In this document: positions 5,037 to 13,196 of the stretch, piece after piece
Numbering within the stretch: position 1 is the stretch's first letter
How the letters are laid out: each line of letters starts with the position of its first letter
NCBI GenBank assembly: GCA_036675565.1
Contig: JAKFER010000204.1
Coordinates: 1-21,416 of the forward strand
Origin: JACCYQ01 sp036675565
GTDB taxonomy: Bacteria; Bacteroidota; Bacteroidia; Chitinophagales; Chitinophagaceae
DNA: 21,416 nucleotides
Direction: 5' to 3'
Position numbers and translations under genes: made by a program
The notes under the pieces: model-generated
What the model was told of the DNA's origin: nothing
The model's input: only the letters and a program-made list of their open reading frames with translations
Databases searched by the model: none

Positions 5037-7922
5037 TTATTTAAGTTCCTCCTCGAGGAATTTAGCTGTATGACTTTCTTTTACTTTCAGCATATTTTCC
5101 GGTGTGCCTTCAAATAATATCCGGCCGCCCCCGTTTCCACCTTCCGGTCCCAAGTCTATAATATGATCGGCAACTTTGATTACATCCATCTGGTGTTCAA
5201 TTACCAGAACCGTATTTCCGCGGTCAACCAATTTGTTTAAAACATCTAACAGGTGCTGAATATCTTCAAAATGCAAACCGGTTGTTGGTTCATCTAAAAT
5301 ATAAAATGTTTTTCCCGTATCTCTTTTCGCCAACTCTGTTGCCAGTTTTACACGTTGCGCTTCTCCCCCACTCAATGTTACCGCAGATTGCCCCAACGTA
5401 ATATATCCAAGACCCACTTCATCCAATACTTTTATTTTCCTGTAAATAAATGGAACCTGCTGAAAGAATTCTACCGCTTCTTCCACCGTCATATTCAATA
5501 CATCGGAAATAGATTTTCCCTTATACCTGATCTCCAGCGTTTCGCGGTTATAACGTTTACCATTACACTTTTCACAATGCACATATACATCCGGTAAAAA
5601 ATTCATTTCAATAACACGCATCCCACCACCTTCACAAACATCACAACGACCGGCTTTAACATTAAATGAAAATCGACCTGCCGTATATCCCCTGATCTTT
5701 GCTTCAGGAACCTGTGAAAACAGTGTACGGATATCCGTGAAAAATCCACAATAAGTAGCGGGGTTGCTTCTCGGTGTTCTCCCAATAGGTGATTGATCAA
5801 TTTCAATAACCTTATCAAGATGCTCCAGGCCTTTGACAGATTTATAACCCAGCGTATTGTAATTGGAATTGTATGCGTGTTTTGCCAACAAAGGATAAAG
5901 TGTTTCCGTGATAAGGGTTGATTTGCCACTTCCACTAACACCGGTAACAACTATAAACTTGCCCAGAGGAAATTTTACATTCACGTTTTTAAGGTTGTTA
6001 CCAGATGCGCCTTTTATTTCAATTACATTTCCACTACCCATTCTTCTTTCTTTGGGAACAGCAATTTTATGGTGACCATTTAAATACCCGGAAGTAAGTG
6101 TGTTTAGTTTCAACAGGCTTTCCGGATTTCCTTCCGCAACGATCCGTCCACCATGAATACCTGCTTTAGGACCAATATCAATTAAATGATCTGCAGCCAG
6201 CATAATATCCTTATCGTGTTCCACAACCAGAACACTGTTGCCAATATCGCGCAGGTTTTTTAATGCTTTAATGAGTTGTTGGTTGTCCCGCTGGTGAAGT
6301 CCAATGGAAGGTTCATCCAGTATATAAGTAATCCCCTGCAATTGGGAACCGATTTGCGTGGCCAGGCGTATTCGCTGCGATTCTCCCCCACTTAAGGTTT
6401 TAGAAGGGCGGTTTAACGTGAGGTAAGTTAATCCAACATCCAGCAAAAATCTTAAGCGTTCATTGATCTCTTTTAATATATCCTTGGCAATGATATTTTG
6501 TTTGGAAGACAGTTTTTTTTCAACTTTTCCAAACCAGTCTGCCAGGATATCAATATTCCATTCACTTAATTCGGCAATATTTTTTTCAGCCACTTTAAAA
6601 AACAGGCTTTCCTTTTTTAACCTGGCACCATTACAGGTATCGCAAGGTTTTAATTCCATATATTCTTCGGCCCAGTTGCGCAGGCTTTCACTATAACCAT
6701 TATTAAACCATCGCTTCAGCATATTGATAATACCTTCATACTCACCTTCCGGGTCGTAGGCCATATTTTCAAAATCAATTTCCGTTTCAATTCCTTCTTC
6801 GTTGCCATACAGCAAAACATTTAATGAGGCCTCCGTTAATTTTGCAATGGGAGTGGTCAATGAAATTTTATTTTTTTTAGCCACTGCCTGTAATTGTTTA
6901 TATACCTGTGCCTCCCGTTCCTGGCCAAGGGGTTTTATGCCACCATCCTTGATGCTTAGATTTTTCTCAGGTATCACTGCTTCCATATTAACCCTGAAGT
7001 TGGTGCCAAGTCCTTTACAGGCCGGGCAGGCACCATATGGAGAGTTAAATGAAAATGCATTGGGTGATGGTTCCTCGTAACTGAGGCCTGTATCTTCGCA
7101 CATCAGTTGCCGTGAGTAAGTAGACAATCCTTTGACAGGCTTCTTACTTTTTTCATCTTCAAATTCTATCAGAAGCAGGTCCTTACCTAATTTTAATGCC
7201 TGTTGAACGCTCTGGCTGATGCGCAATTTGAATTCATCCTGCACTTTTAAACGGTCTATTACCAACTCTATATCATGAATCTTGTAACGGTCAACCTGCA
7301 TTTTAGGTGACAGGTCTTTAATTTCTCCATCAACCCTGACTTTCAAAAAACCTTTTTTTCTGACTTCTTCAAACAACTCCCGGTAATGCCCCTTACGACC
7401 CCGGACTAGCGGCGCCAGGATGGTGATCTTATGGGCCGGATATTTAGAAAATATATTGGTAACTATTTCTTCTTCGCTCCATTTCACCATTTTTTTACCG
7501 GTATTGTATGAATAGGCTTCTCCAATTCGTGCATACAGCAATCTTAAAAAATCATAAACCTCGGTTATAGTTCCTACAGTTGATCGTGGATTTTTATTGG
7601 TCGTTTTTTGTTCAATAGAAATGACCGGCGATAATCCGGTGATTTTATCTACATCAGGTCTTTCCATATCCCCCACAAACTGCCGGGCATAAGCGCCGAA
7701 TGTTTCCATATAACGACGTTGTCCTTCTGCATATATAGTATCAAAAGCGAGAGATGATTTACCACTGCCGCTAATACCGGTTATTACAACTAACTTATTT
7801 TTTGGAATACGTATGTCAAGATTCTTCAGATTATGCTCTTTAGCCCCATATACCTCTATATATTCATTTTCGGTTATTGGTTCTGATTCTGTTATAACGG
7901 TCCCGCTGCTGTTTTTTTTCAT
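5037..7922 (-). CDS. uvrA: Excinuclease ABC subunit UvrA
   Basis: The 961-residue protein has normal UvrA length and layout. The first ABC ATPase has Walker A GISGSGKSS (residues 49-57), signature LSGGESQ (510-516) and Walker B LDEPS (535-539). The second has Walker A GVSGSGKST (661-669), a second LSGGEAQ signature and LDEPTTG. The C-terminal zinc module is intact (C760, C763, C783, C786). The first zinc module keeps C275, C299 and C302, but position 278 is Thr in CEDT, so one ligand is missing. UvrA dimers load UvrB at bulky DNA lesions in nucleotide excision repair in the cytoplasm. The ATG at 7922 precedes a short polar leader and then YIEVYGAKEHNLKN, the usual family start. The gene stands alone and is divergent from the 8107 gene. 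Confidence 0.98.
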   Translation of the reverse strand: MKKNSSGTVITESEPITENEYIEVYGAKEHNLKNLDIRIPKNKLVVITGISGSGKSSLAFDTIYAEGQRRYMETFGAYARQFVGDMERPDVDKITGLSPVISIEQKTTNKNPRSTVGTITEVYDFLRLLYARIGEAYSYNTGKKMVKWSEEEIVTNIFSKYPAHKITILAPLVRGRKGHYRELFEEVRKKGFLKVRVDGEIKDLSPKMQVDRYKIHDIELVIDRLKVQDEFKLRISQSVQQALKLGKDLLLIEFEDEKSKKPVKGLSTYSRQLMCEDTGLSYEEPSPNAFSFNSPYGACPACKGLGTNFRVNMEAVIPEKNLSIKDGGIKPLGQEREAQVYKQLQAVAKKNKISLTTPIAKLTEASLNVLLYGNEEGIETEIDFENMAYDPEGEYEGIINMLKRWFNNGYSESLRNWAEEYMELKPCDTCNGARLKKESLFFKVAEKNIAELSEWNIDILADWFGKVEKKLSSKQNIIAKDILKEINERLRFLLDVGLTYLTLNRPSKTLSGGESQRIRLATQIGSQLQGITYILDEPSIGLHQRDNQQLIKALKNLRDIGNSVLVVEHDKDIMLAADHLIDIGPKAGIHGGRIVAEGNPESLLKLNTLTSGYLNGHHKIAVPKERRMGSGNVIEIKGASGNNLKNVNVKFPLGKFIVVTGVSGSGKSTLITETLYPLLAKHAYNSNYNTLGYKSVKGLEHLDKVIEIDQSPIGRTPRSNPATYCGFFTDIRTLFSQVPEAKIRGYTAGRFSFNVKAGRCDVCEGGGMRVIEMNFLPDVYVHCEKCNGKRYNRETLEIRYKGKSISDVLNMTVEEAVEFFQQVPFIYRKIKVLDEVGLGYITLGQSAVTLSGGEAQRVKLATELAKRDTGKTFYILDEPTTGLHFEDIQHLLDVLNKLVDRGNTVLVIEHQMDVIKVADHIIDLGPEGGNGGGRILFEGTPENMLKVKESHTAKFLEEELK

Positions 7923-8041
7923 TATATGTTCCTTGCCTTATATAAAAAGTGTACGAAGATAAGAAGGCCTTATGCAGTTAAAAAGTTATAAGATTTAAAC
8001 TCAAATTGAAAAAAGATTTTAAAAAATTCGCTCAAAAATCA

Positions 8042-8061
8042 TTTTTGGCATAGTATTTAAA
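8042..8061 (+). promoter_or_regulatory. Possible promoter region of the 8107 gene (weak sigma-54-like or -33-like motif)
   Basis: TTTTTGGCAT (8042-8051) resembles either a -33 TTTG box or a sigma-54 -24 element (TGGCA). At the matching -12 position the sequence is TTAAA (8057-8061) instead of TTGCA, so the GC is missing. No TAnnTTTG lies at the right distance. The assignment is tentative. Confidence 0.2.
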
Positions 8062-8106
8062 TGTAAGGGGCGAAATCAATTTTAAACAATACATAAAAGT
8101 TAACTT

Positions 8107-8790
8107 ATGAAAAAAACCGCATATTTCGTGGCCTTAGCCATGTTCCTGGGTTCATTTACCCTTCATGCACAGACAGACACCTCAGCTACCTCTAATCATT
8201 ACACGTATGTAACTGCGAAACAAGATTTGACAGCTAAGTTCTTACCAATGCCTGAACCTTTAACCATTGAAAAAATATTTCCTGTAACAGGTAATTTTCA
8301 GTTAACCCAAACGAATATTGAAGGTGCAACTGAAATTAAGATTATGCTTGATTCAGCAAATAAAGGTTTAGTATGGATCGAAGGTTTGCCAATGGGAAAA
8401 ATAAAAGCGCAACTTCGCCAGTCCCCAGCAACATACAAGATCTTTGCTCAAAAAACCGAAGATGGTAAAAGCATTGATGAAGGTACTTTAGTGTATGATA
8501 CCACTTCAAACGTATTGAACATTTGCCTGGGTTGTAGTTATGATGAAACTGAACCTGCAAAGCCTTTTACAATTGCCACTGAAACGCAAGAAACAGAAGC
8601 AACTGATAAGAAAGCCACCAAAAAAGCCAAATCAAGCAAAACAAAAGTTTGGAATTACACAGGTGCTAAAGTAATTGTTGAAGAAGCACCAGTTACTGAA
8701 GAAATGCAAAATGCTGACCAAATGGAAGAAAAGCCTTTGCAGGAAGAAAAGAAAGAACAAGAAAAAGTTGAAGAAATAGAGCAAAAATAA
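8107..8790 (+). CDS. Exported protein of unknown function with Glu/Lys-rich tail
   Basis: I do not recognise a family. The 227-residue product has a good signal peptide (MKKTAYFVALAMFLGSFTLHA, cleavage before Gln22), so it enters the periplasm or goes further. Residues 30-150 look like a compact mixed alpha/beta or beta domain with a conserved-looking CLGC pair (C140, C143) near its end. This is followed by a Thr/Lys-rich linker (KKATKKAKSSKTK) and a very acidic Glu/Lys/Gln tail to the end, probably disordered or coiled-coil. The two close cysteines could form a disulfide or bind metal. It is a single-gene unit with a good terminator 30 nt downstream and is transcribed away from uvrA. Confidence 0.7.
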   Translation: MKKTAYFVALAMFLGSFTLHAQTDTSATSNHYTYVTAKQDLTAKFLPMPEPLTIEKIFPVTGNFQLTQTNIEGATEIKIMLDSANKGLVWIEGLPMGKIKAQLRQSPATYKIFAQKTEDGKSIDEGTLVYDTTSNVLNICLGCSYDETEPAKPFTIATETQETEATDKKATKKAKSSKTKVWNYTGAKVIVEEAPVTEEMQNADQMEEKPLQEEKKEQEKVEEIEQK

Positions 8791-8820
8791 TCTATCCATC
8801 ATTTTTTGCGAAAACCATTA

Positions 8821-8848
8821 AAAGCTGCCCATTTGGGCAGTTTTTTTT
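8821..8848 (+). terminator. Intrinsic terminator after the 8107 gene
   Basis: CTGCCC (8825-8830), an ATTT loop and GGGCAG (8835-8840) are followed by eight T (8841-8848). Confidence 0.92.
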
Positions 8849-8880
8849 ATGCTTATAATTAATCCAAGAATATGTTTTCA

Positions 8881-8895
8881 AATTTCCCGGAAATT
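8881..8895. repeat. 15-bp near-palindrome in the leader region of the OmpA-type gene
   Basis: AATTTCC, a central C, then GGAAATT: 7-bp perfect half sites around one base, 125 nt upstream of the OmpA-type start. It could be an operator, but short AT-rich palindromes also occur by chance. Confidence 0.35.
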
Positions 8896-9019
8896 ATTAC
8901 CCCATTATTGTTGAACCAGACTTATAGCTTATCTGTAACGTGCTGCTTCTTAATACTATATATTATGGTACATTATTTGAATTAAGAGGTGGAATTAATT
9001 CTTAAAATAATATAAAGAA

Positions 9020-9700
9020 ATGAGAACAGCTATTAAACTAGTGCTTGGAATTACTGCGATCACATTTATGATGGCAGGATGTAAGTCAATGAACAAAACA
9101 CAGAAAGGCGCAGCCGTTGGAACTGTAGGAGGTGCAGCAGCAGGAGCAGTAATTGGTAAAGCAGCGGGAAATACTGCCCTGGGTGCTATTATTGGTGCAA
9201 CCGTTGGCGGTGTAACCGGAGCCGTTATTGGAAGAAAAATGGACAAACAGGCTGAAGAAATCAAAAATGAAGTGCCTGGCGTTAAAGTAGAAAGAGTTGA
9301 AGAAGGTATCGTGGTTGAATTCAGCAGTGAAATATTGTTTGGATTTGACAGGTCTGATTTAACAACTGATGCCAAAGCTAAATTAGGTGACCTGGCAAAA
9401 GTTCTTACCAAATATCCTGATACAGATATTGAAATTCAAGGTCATACTGATAACAAAGGAACAGATGCCTACAATATGCGGTTATCAGAAAGAAGAGCAA
9501 ATTCCGTTTCAGCTTATTTGCGCACTTTAAATGTAGCATCTTCCAGGATTTCCATAAAAGGATTTGGTGAATCAGCACCTGAATACACAAATGAAACAGA
9601 GGAAGGCAGGGCACAAAATCGTCGTGTTGAATTCCTAATTACTGCTAACGAAAAAATGAAAGAAGAAGCACGTAAAGAAGCTGGTGAAACTGGAAATTAA
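9020..9700 (+). CDS. OmpA-family lipoprotein with glycine zipper
   Basis: The 226-residue product has a lipoprotein signal peptide with lipobox MAGC (Cys21). A glycine-zipper segment (about residues 30-72, repeated GxxxG and GAxxG such as GAAVGTVGGAAAGAVIG) follows. An OmpA-type peptidoglycan-binding domain covers about residues 98-208, with FGFDRSDL at the start, GHTDNKG (141-147), LSERRA (155-160) and the closing GRAQNRRVEF. Asp144 and the Arg pair fit diaminopimelate binding. It should be anchored in the outer membrane and grip peptidoglycan, like the YiaD/Pal group. It probably forms an operon with the beta-barrel gene 45 nt downstream. The ATG at 9020 gives a perfect signal peptide. Confidence 0.93.
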   Translation: MRTAIKLVLGITAITFMMAGCKSMNKTQKGAAVGTVGGAAAGAVIGKAAGNTALGAIIGATVGGVTGAVIGRKMDKQAEEIKNEVPGVKVERVEEGIVVEFSSEILFGFDRSDLTTDAKAKLGDLAKVLTKYPDTDIEIQGHTDNKGTDAYNMRLSERRANSVSAYLRTLNVASSRISIKGFGESAPEYTNETEEGRAQNRRVEFLITANEKMKEEARKEAGETGN

Positions 9701-9745
9701 TCAATAGAAAAATCTAAACCTTAAAAACAAATAAAAACGAGAATT

Positions 9746-10387
9746 ATGAAGAAGAAGTATGGCATTTTGATCCCTGCATTTTTATTTATGGCTTTTATCA
9801 GCCAGGCGCAGGAAGTAAGTACAGGTGGTGGAATCAGCATCAGAGCTGGCGTTAATTTCCAAAATTTAAACGGTGAAGACGCTTCAGGAAACAAGTTGGA
9901 GAATAAAATAAAAACAGGTTTCAATGCGGGTGTTGTTGGAGATATTCCAGTTGCACCAGATTTTTATTTTCAGCCAGGATTGTTATACAGTGCAAAAGGT
10001 GCAAAATTGCAAAACACATCTGATGGAAAAGTGAGTTTAAATTATGTTGAGATGCCTTTGAACCTGGTTTATAAACCAATGTTAGGCACAGGCAGGTTAT
10101 TAATGGGATTTGGTCCTTATGTAGCCTATGGAGTTGGCGGCAAAGTGGAAAATGCCAGTCTCGAATATGATGTAAAGTTTGAAAAAAATGCAGGTAATGC
10201 GGCAAACACGGTATATTATAAACCTTTGGATGCAGGTGCAAACATTTTATTTGGTTATGAATTCAGCAATAAATTGTCTGCACAGTTAAACGCACAGTTA
10301 GGCCTGGTTAACATCAACGCCTATGATAATGATGCTAAAATTAAAAACACCGGTTTTGGCGTTTCATTAGGTTATCGTTTGAAGTAA
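9746..10387 (+). CDS. Outer-membrane beta-barrel protein (PorT/OMP_b-brl family-like)
   Basis: The 213-residue product has a signal peptide (residues 1-21, cleavage SQA/QE). A small barrel follows: SIRAGVNFQNL first strand, FNAGVVGDIPV second, FYFQPGLLYSAKG third, then YVEMPLNLVYKP, and it ends in GFGVSLGYRLK with an aromatic residue near the C-terminus. The pattern fits the Bacteroidota 8-stranded barrel family (porin family/PorT-like) that is common as small outer-membrane proteins. The function is not known. It lies 45 nt after the OmpA-type lipoprotein gene in the same direction, so both may act together at the outer membrane. I see no clear terminator before the next promoter at 10412. 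Confidence 0.85.
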   Translation: MKKKYGILIPAFLFMAFISQAQEVSTGGGISIRAGVNFQNLNGEDASGNKLENKIKTGFNAGVVGDIPVAPDFYFQPGLLYSAKGAKLQNTSDGKVSLNYVEMPLNLVYKPMLGTGRLLMGFGPYVAYGVGGKVENASLEYDVKFEKNAGNAANTVYYKPLDAGANILFGYEFSNKLSAQLNAQLGLVNINAYDNDAKIKNTGFGVSLGYRLK

Positions 10388-10411
10388 ATAAGTAAATTTT
10401 CACAAAAAAGT

Positions 10412-10445
10412 TTTGGCGTTTTAAAAAAAGCAAAGTAATCTTTGC
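10412..10445 (+). promoter_or_regulatory. Promoter of the methionine operon
   Basis: A -33 box TTTG (10412-10415) in a TTTTGGC context and a -7 box ending in TTTGC (10441-10445, preceded by TAATC) fit the Bacteroidota promoter consensus with a spacer of about 21 nt, except for the TA position. Transcription should start near 10450, just before the riboswitch P1 helix. Confidence 0.6.
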
Positions 10446-10460
10446 ACAGTTCTTTTAATT

Positions 10461-10575
10461 ACTTATCAAGAAAGGCAGAGGGTAATGGCCCTATGAAGCC
10501 TTGACAACCTACGTTTCATGCAAGTGAAACGCAAGGTGCCAATTCCATCCCGACGGATTGTCGGGACAGATAAGT
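10461..10575 (+). promoter_or_regulatory. SAM-I (S-box) riboswitch aptamer
   Basis: The aptamer has all S-box landmarks. P1 is ACTTATC (10461-10467) with GATAAGT (10569-10575). The P2 region carries AAGG plus the conserved GAGGG and GGCCCTATGAAGCC. The junction GACAACCT is present. P3 is GTTTCA (10513-10518) with TGAAAC (10525-10530). The conserved AAGGTGCCAATTCC follows. P4 is TCCCGAC (10548-10554) with GTCGGGA (10560-10566). S-box RNAs bind S-adenosylmethionine and usually turn off methionine genes. The metY-metX-hom-metZ operon follows directly. Confidence 0.97.
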
Positions 10576-10608
10576 CAGTATAGCTCCTAAATTTTTTATT
10601 AAAAATAT

Positions 10609-10645
10609 AAAAGCTCATCTGATTTGTCGGGTGAGCTTTTTTTTT
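10609..10645 (+). terminator. Riboswitch-controlled terminator (with antiterminator partner)
   Basis: AAAAGCTCATCTGA (10609-10622), a TTTG loop, then TCGGGTGAGCTTTT (10627-10640) make a 14-bp stem with three wobbles, followed by T to 10645. The antiterminator pairs GATAAGTCAG (10569-10578, which includes the P1 3' strand) with CTGATTTGTC (10619-10628): 10 bp with two wobbles. It takes over the upper part of the terminator stem, so P1/terminator and antiterminator exclude each other. Confidence 0.93.
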
Positions 10646-10751
10646 ATGCCTGTATCAAAAAAAAACTCCCCGGTTTCTTTTAATCTTTCTTGTAAGCATT
10701 TTTTATCACCAATCAAAACCATTCCTTACCGGAATGAAAGGAGGATTTTTT
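10646..10751 (+). promoter_or_regulatory. metY leader end and strong ribosome binding site
   Basis: Between terminator and start lies about 100 nt without a clear feature, then a hairpin CATTCC/GGAATG (10720-10736) and a strong Shine-Dalgarno AAAGGAGG (10737-10744) 7 nt before the ATG at 10752. The site decides the start: the upstream in-frame ATG at 10734 overlaps the hairpin and lies before the Shine-Dalgarno. Confidence 0.7.
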
Positions 10752-12074
10752 ATGAGCAACTTACATTTTGAAACGTTACAGTTACACGCTGGCCAGCAAA
10801 TTGACCCTACTACAAAATCGAGGGCAGTGCCATTGTATCAAACCACTTCGTATGGTTTTAATAATGCGGAACATGCAGCCAATTTATTTGGGTTAAAAGA
10901 ATTTGGAAACATCTACACCCGGATCATGAATCCGACAACAGATGTTTTTGAACAGAGACTGGCAGCACTTGAAGGGGGCGTTGCGGCGTTGGCTACATCT
11001 TCAGGTCAGGCTGCACAATTTTTGGCATTAAATAATATTCTGCAGGCGGGAGAAAATTTCGTTACCTCCACCTATTTGTATGGCGGCACATACAACCAGT
11101 TTAAAGTAGCATTTAAACGATTGGGTATTGAAGCAAGATTTGCCGATGGCGATAACGCGGAAAGTTTTGTAAAACACATCGATAAAAATACAAAAGCCAT
11201 CTACCTGGAAACCATTGGTAATCCAAGGTTGAATGTGCCAGACTTTGAAAAATTTGCCAGTCTTGCTAAGGAATACGATCTGCCTTTGATCGTTGACAAT
11301 ACATTTGGAACAGGTGGATATTTATTCAAACCACTTGAACATGGTGCCAACATCGTTGTTGAATCAGCCACTAAATGGATTGGCGGACATGGAACCTCTA
11401 TTGGCGGCGTTATCGTTGATGGTGGAAATTATAATTGGGGTAATGGAAAGTTCCCACAGTTTACAGAACCAAGTGAAGGATATCATGGTTTGAAATTCTG
11501 GGATGTATTCGGAGAAGGCAATCCATTAGGACTTCCAAATATTGCTTTCATTATTCGTGCAAGAGTGGAAGGCCTCAGGGATTTTGGTTCTTCCCAAAGC
11601 CCATTCAATTCTTTTTTATTGATACAAGGTTTGGAAACACTCAGCCTCAGGGTGGAACGTCATGTATCCAATGCACTTGCATTGGCAAAATGGCTTGAGA
11701 AACATGAACTCGTTGACTTTGTAGAATACCCAGGTTTAGAGAGCAACCCATATCATGCATTAGCAAAAAAATATCTTACAAATGGTTTTGGTGGCATACT
11801 GAACTTTGGAATAAAAGGAAGTAAAGAAAATGCCTGCAAATTTATTGATGCTTTAAAGCTGATCAGTCATTTGGCTAACGTTGGTGATGCTAAAACTTTG
11901 GCCATCCATCCTGCTTCTACTACACACGAACAACTTTCAGCTGACGAACAAAAAGCTGCCGGCGTTCTGCCTAACCAGGTTAGAATAAGTGTGGGGCTCG
12001 AGCATATTGAAGACATCAAAGCGGATATTGAACAGGCTTTTGCTGCGGTATTTTCAAAAGATCTTGTAGGTTAA
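10752..12074 (+). CDS. metY: O-acetylhomoserine sulfhydrylase (MetY type)
   Basis: The 440-residue enzyme belongs to the Cys/Met-metabolism PLP family. Residues count from the ATG at 10752. YTRIMNPTTDVFEQRLAALE (55-74) is the substrate/PLP entrance, SSGQAAQ (83-89) the phosphate loop region, VDNTFGTGG (181-189) holds the PLP-nitrogen Asp182, and ESATKWIGGHG (204-214) contains the Schiff-base Lys208. The length and the long insertion around residues 220-260 (QFTEPSEGYHG) are typical of MetY rather than of cystathionine gamma-synthase. The reaction joins O-acylhomoserine and sulfide to homocysteine, in the cytoplasm. It is the first gene after the SAM-I riboswitch, so it should be shut off by SAM. 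The upstream ATG at 10734 would add six residues and is rejected. Confidence 0.93.
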   Translation: MSNLHFETLQLHAGQQIDPTTKSRAVPLYQTTSYGFNNAEHAANLFGLKEFGNIYTRIMNPTTDVFEQRLAALEGGVAALATSSGQAAQFLALNNILQAGENFVTSTYLYGGTYNQFKVAFKRLGIEARFADGDNAESFVKHIDKNTKAIYLETIGNPRLNVPDFEKFASLAKEYDLPLIVDNTFGTGGYLFKPLEHGANIVVESATKWIGGHGTSIGGVIVDGGNYNWGNGKFPQFTEPSEGYHGLKFWDVFGEGNPLGLPNIAFIIRARVEGLRDFGSSQSPFNSFLLIQGLETLSLRVERHVSNALALAKWLEKHELVDFVEYPGLESNPYHALAKKYLTNGFGGILNFGIKGSKENACKFIDALKLISHLANVGDAKTLAIHPASTTHEQLSADEQKAAGVLPNQVRISVGLEHIEDIKADIEQAFAAVFSKDLVG

Positions 12075-12127
12075 TAACGGATATGGATAGGTCATTTTCA
12101 AATATAATTCTGAGAATTAAATAATAC

Positions 12128-13195
12128 ATGTCAACACAAATATTTCATTTTAACCATCCCTTCAAGTTGGAAAATGGCATTACCCTGCCTTCTTATCACC
12201 TGGCATATACAACTTACGGCCAGTTGAATGCGGCAAAAAATAATGCAGTTTGGATATTTCATGCATTAACTGCCAACAGTCACCCGGAAGAATGGTGGCC
12301 GGGATTGGTTGGAGAAAATAAATTCTTCGATCCTTCCCGGTATTTTATTATTTGTGTGAACATGCCCGGTAGCTGTTATGGAAGCATTGGCCCACTGGAG
12401 AAAAATCCAGGAACTGGAGCACAATGGTTTCATGATTTTCCATTATTTACCACGCGGGACATGATCCGTGCATATCAACCGCTGAAAAATGCATTAGGTA
12501 TAGAAAAAATATTTGCGGGTATAGGTGGCAGTATGGGCGGTCAACAATTATTAGAATGGGCCATTGAAGAACCAGGATTGTTTGAACACATCATACCGAT
12601 TGCAACCAATGCACAACATTCTCCCTGGGGTATTGCTTTTAACGCTTCGCAAAGAATGTGTATTGAAGCTGATCCAAGCTGGGCGGATAAAGAAAATCAT
12701 GCTGGCACAAACGGGTTAAAAGCTGCAAGGAGTATTGCATTATTAAGTTACCGCGATTATGCAGCTTATAACATTACACAACCCCGGGATAAAAAAACAG
12801 CATGGCCTGCCGAACACCCGTTTGGTGGTGAAGCTGCAGAAAGTTACCAGCGTTACCAGGGGGAAAAGCTGGCGAAGAGATTCAATGCTTTTAGTTACTA
12901 TCGCTTAAGCCAGGGAATGGATGCGCATGATGTTAGCCGTGAGCGGGGAAGCCTTCAGCATGCTTTAAAAAAGATAACAGCCCGCACTTTGGTCATCGGT
13001 ATTGGTTCAGACATTTTATTCCCGATAAAAGAACAGCAGTTTATTGCAGCCAATATTCCGGGATCAAAGCTGGAAATCATTGAATCATTTTATGGCCATG
13101 ACGGATTTCTCATTGAATTTGAAAAGATCACCGCATTGCTAAATGAATTTCTACCTGCAACATTTAAACATCAATTAAAAATAGTAAACGAATAA
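12128..13195 (+). CDS. metX: Homoserine O-acyltransferase (MetX, probably acetyl)
   Basis: The 355-residue alpha/beta-hydrolase-fold enzyme shows the MetX pattern. The N-terminal YHLAYTTYGQLN is typical, then WWPGLVG and NMPGSCYGSIGP. The nucleophile elbow is GIGGSMGGQQ with Ser135; the acid is Asp295 in GIGSDILFP and the base His324 in YGHDGFL. MetX moves an acyl group from acetyl-CoA (in some members succinyl-CoA) to homoserine, making the substrate for the MetY/MetZ enzymes. Acetyl is the default assumption for the family; I cannot decide from sequence alone. It lies 53 nt after metY and its TAA ends 1 nt before the hom ATG, so it is clearly part of the operon. Confidence 0.93.
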   Translation: MSTQIFHFNHPFKLENGITLPSYHLAYTTYGQLNAAKNNAVWIFHALTANSHPEEWWPGLVGENKFFDPSRYFIICVNMPGSCYGSIGPLEKNPGTGAQWFHDFPLFTTRDMIRAYQPLKNALGIEKIFAGIGGSMGGQQLLEWAIEEPGLFEHIIPIATNAQHSPWGIAFNASQRMCIEADPSWADKENHAGTNGLKAARSIALLSYRDYAAYNITQPRDKKTAWPAEHPFGGEAAESYQRYQGEKLAKRFNAFSYYRLSQGMDAHDVSRERGSLQHALKKITARTLVIGIGSDILFPIKEQQFIAANIPGSKLEIIESFYGHDGFLIEFEKITALLNEFLPATFKHQLKIVNE

Positions 13196-13196
13196 A

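Noticed and set aside
8042..8061. Firm sigma-54 promoter call
   Set aside because: The -12 GC is replaced by AA, so it is listed only as a weak possibility.
8995..9411. Antisense frame over the OmpA-type gene
   Set aside because: Ala/Pro/Thr-rich shadow of the glycine-zipper coding sequence.
10734..10751. Upstream ATG for metY
   Set aside because: It lies before the Shine-Dalgarno sequence and inside the hairpin; the second ATG at 10752 has ideal spacing.
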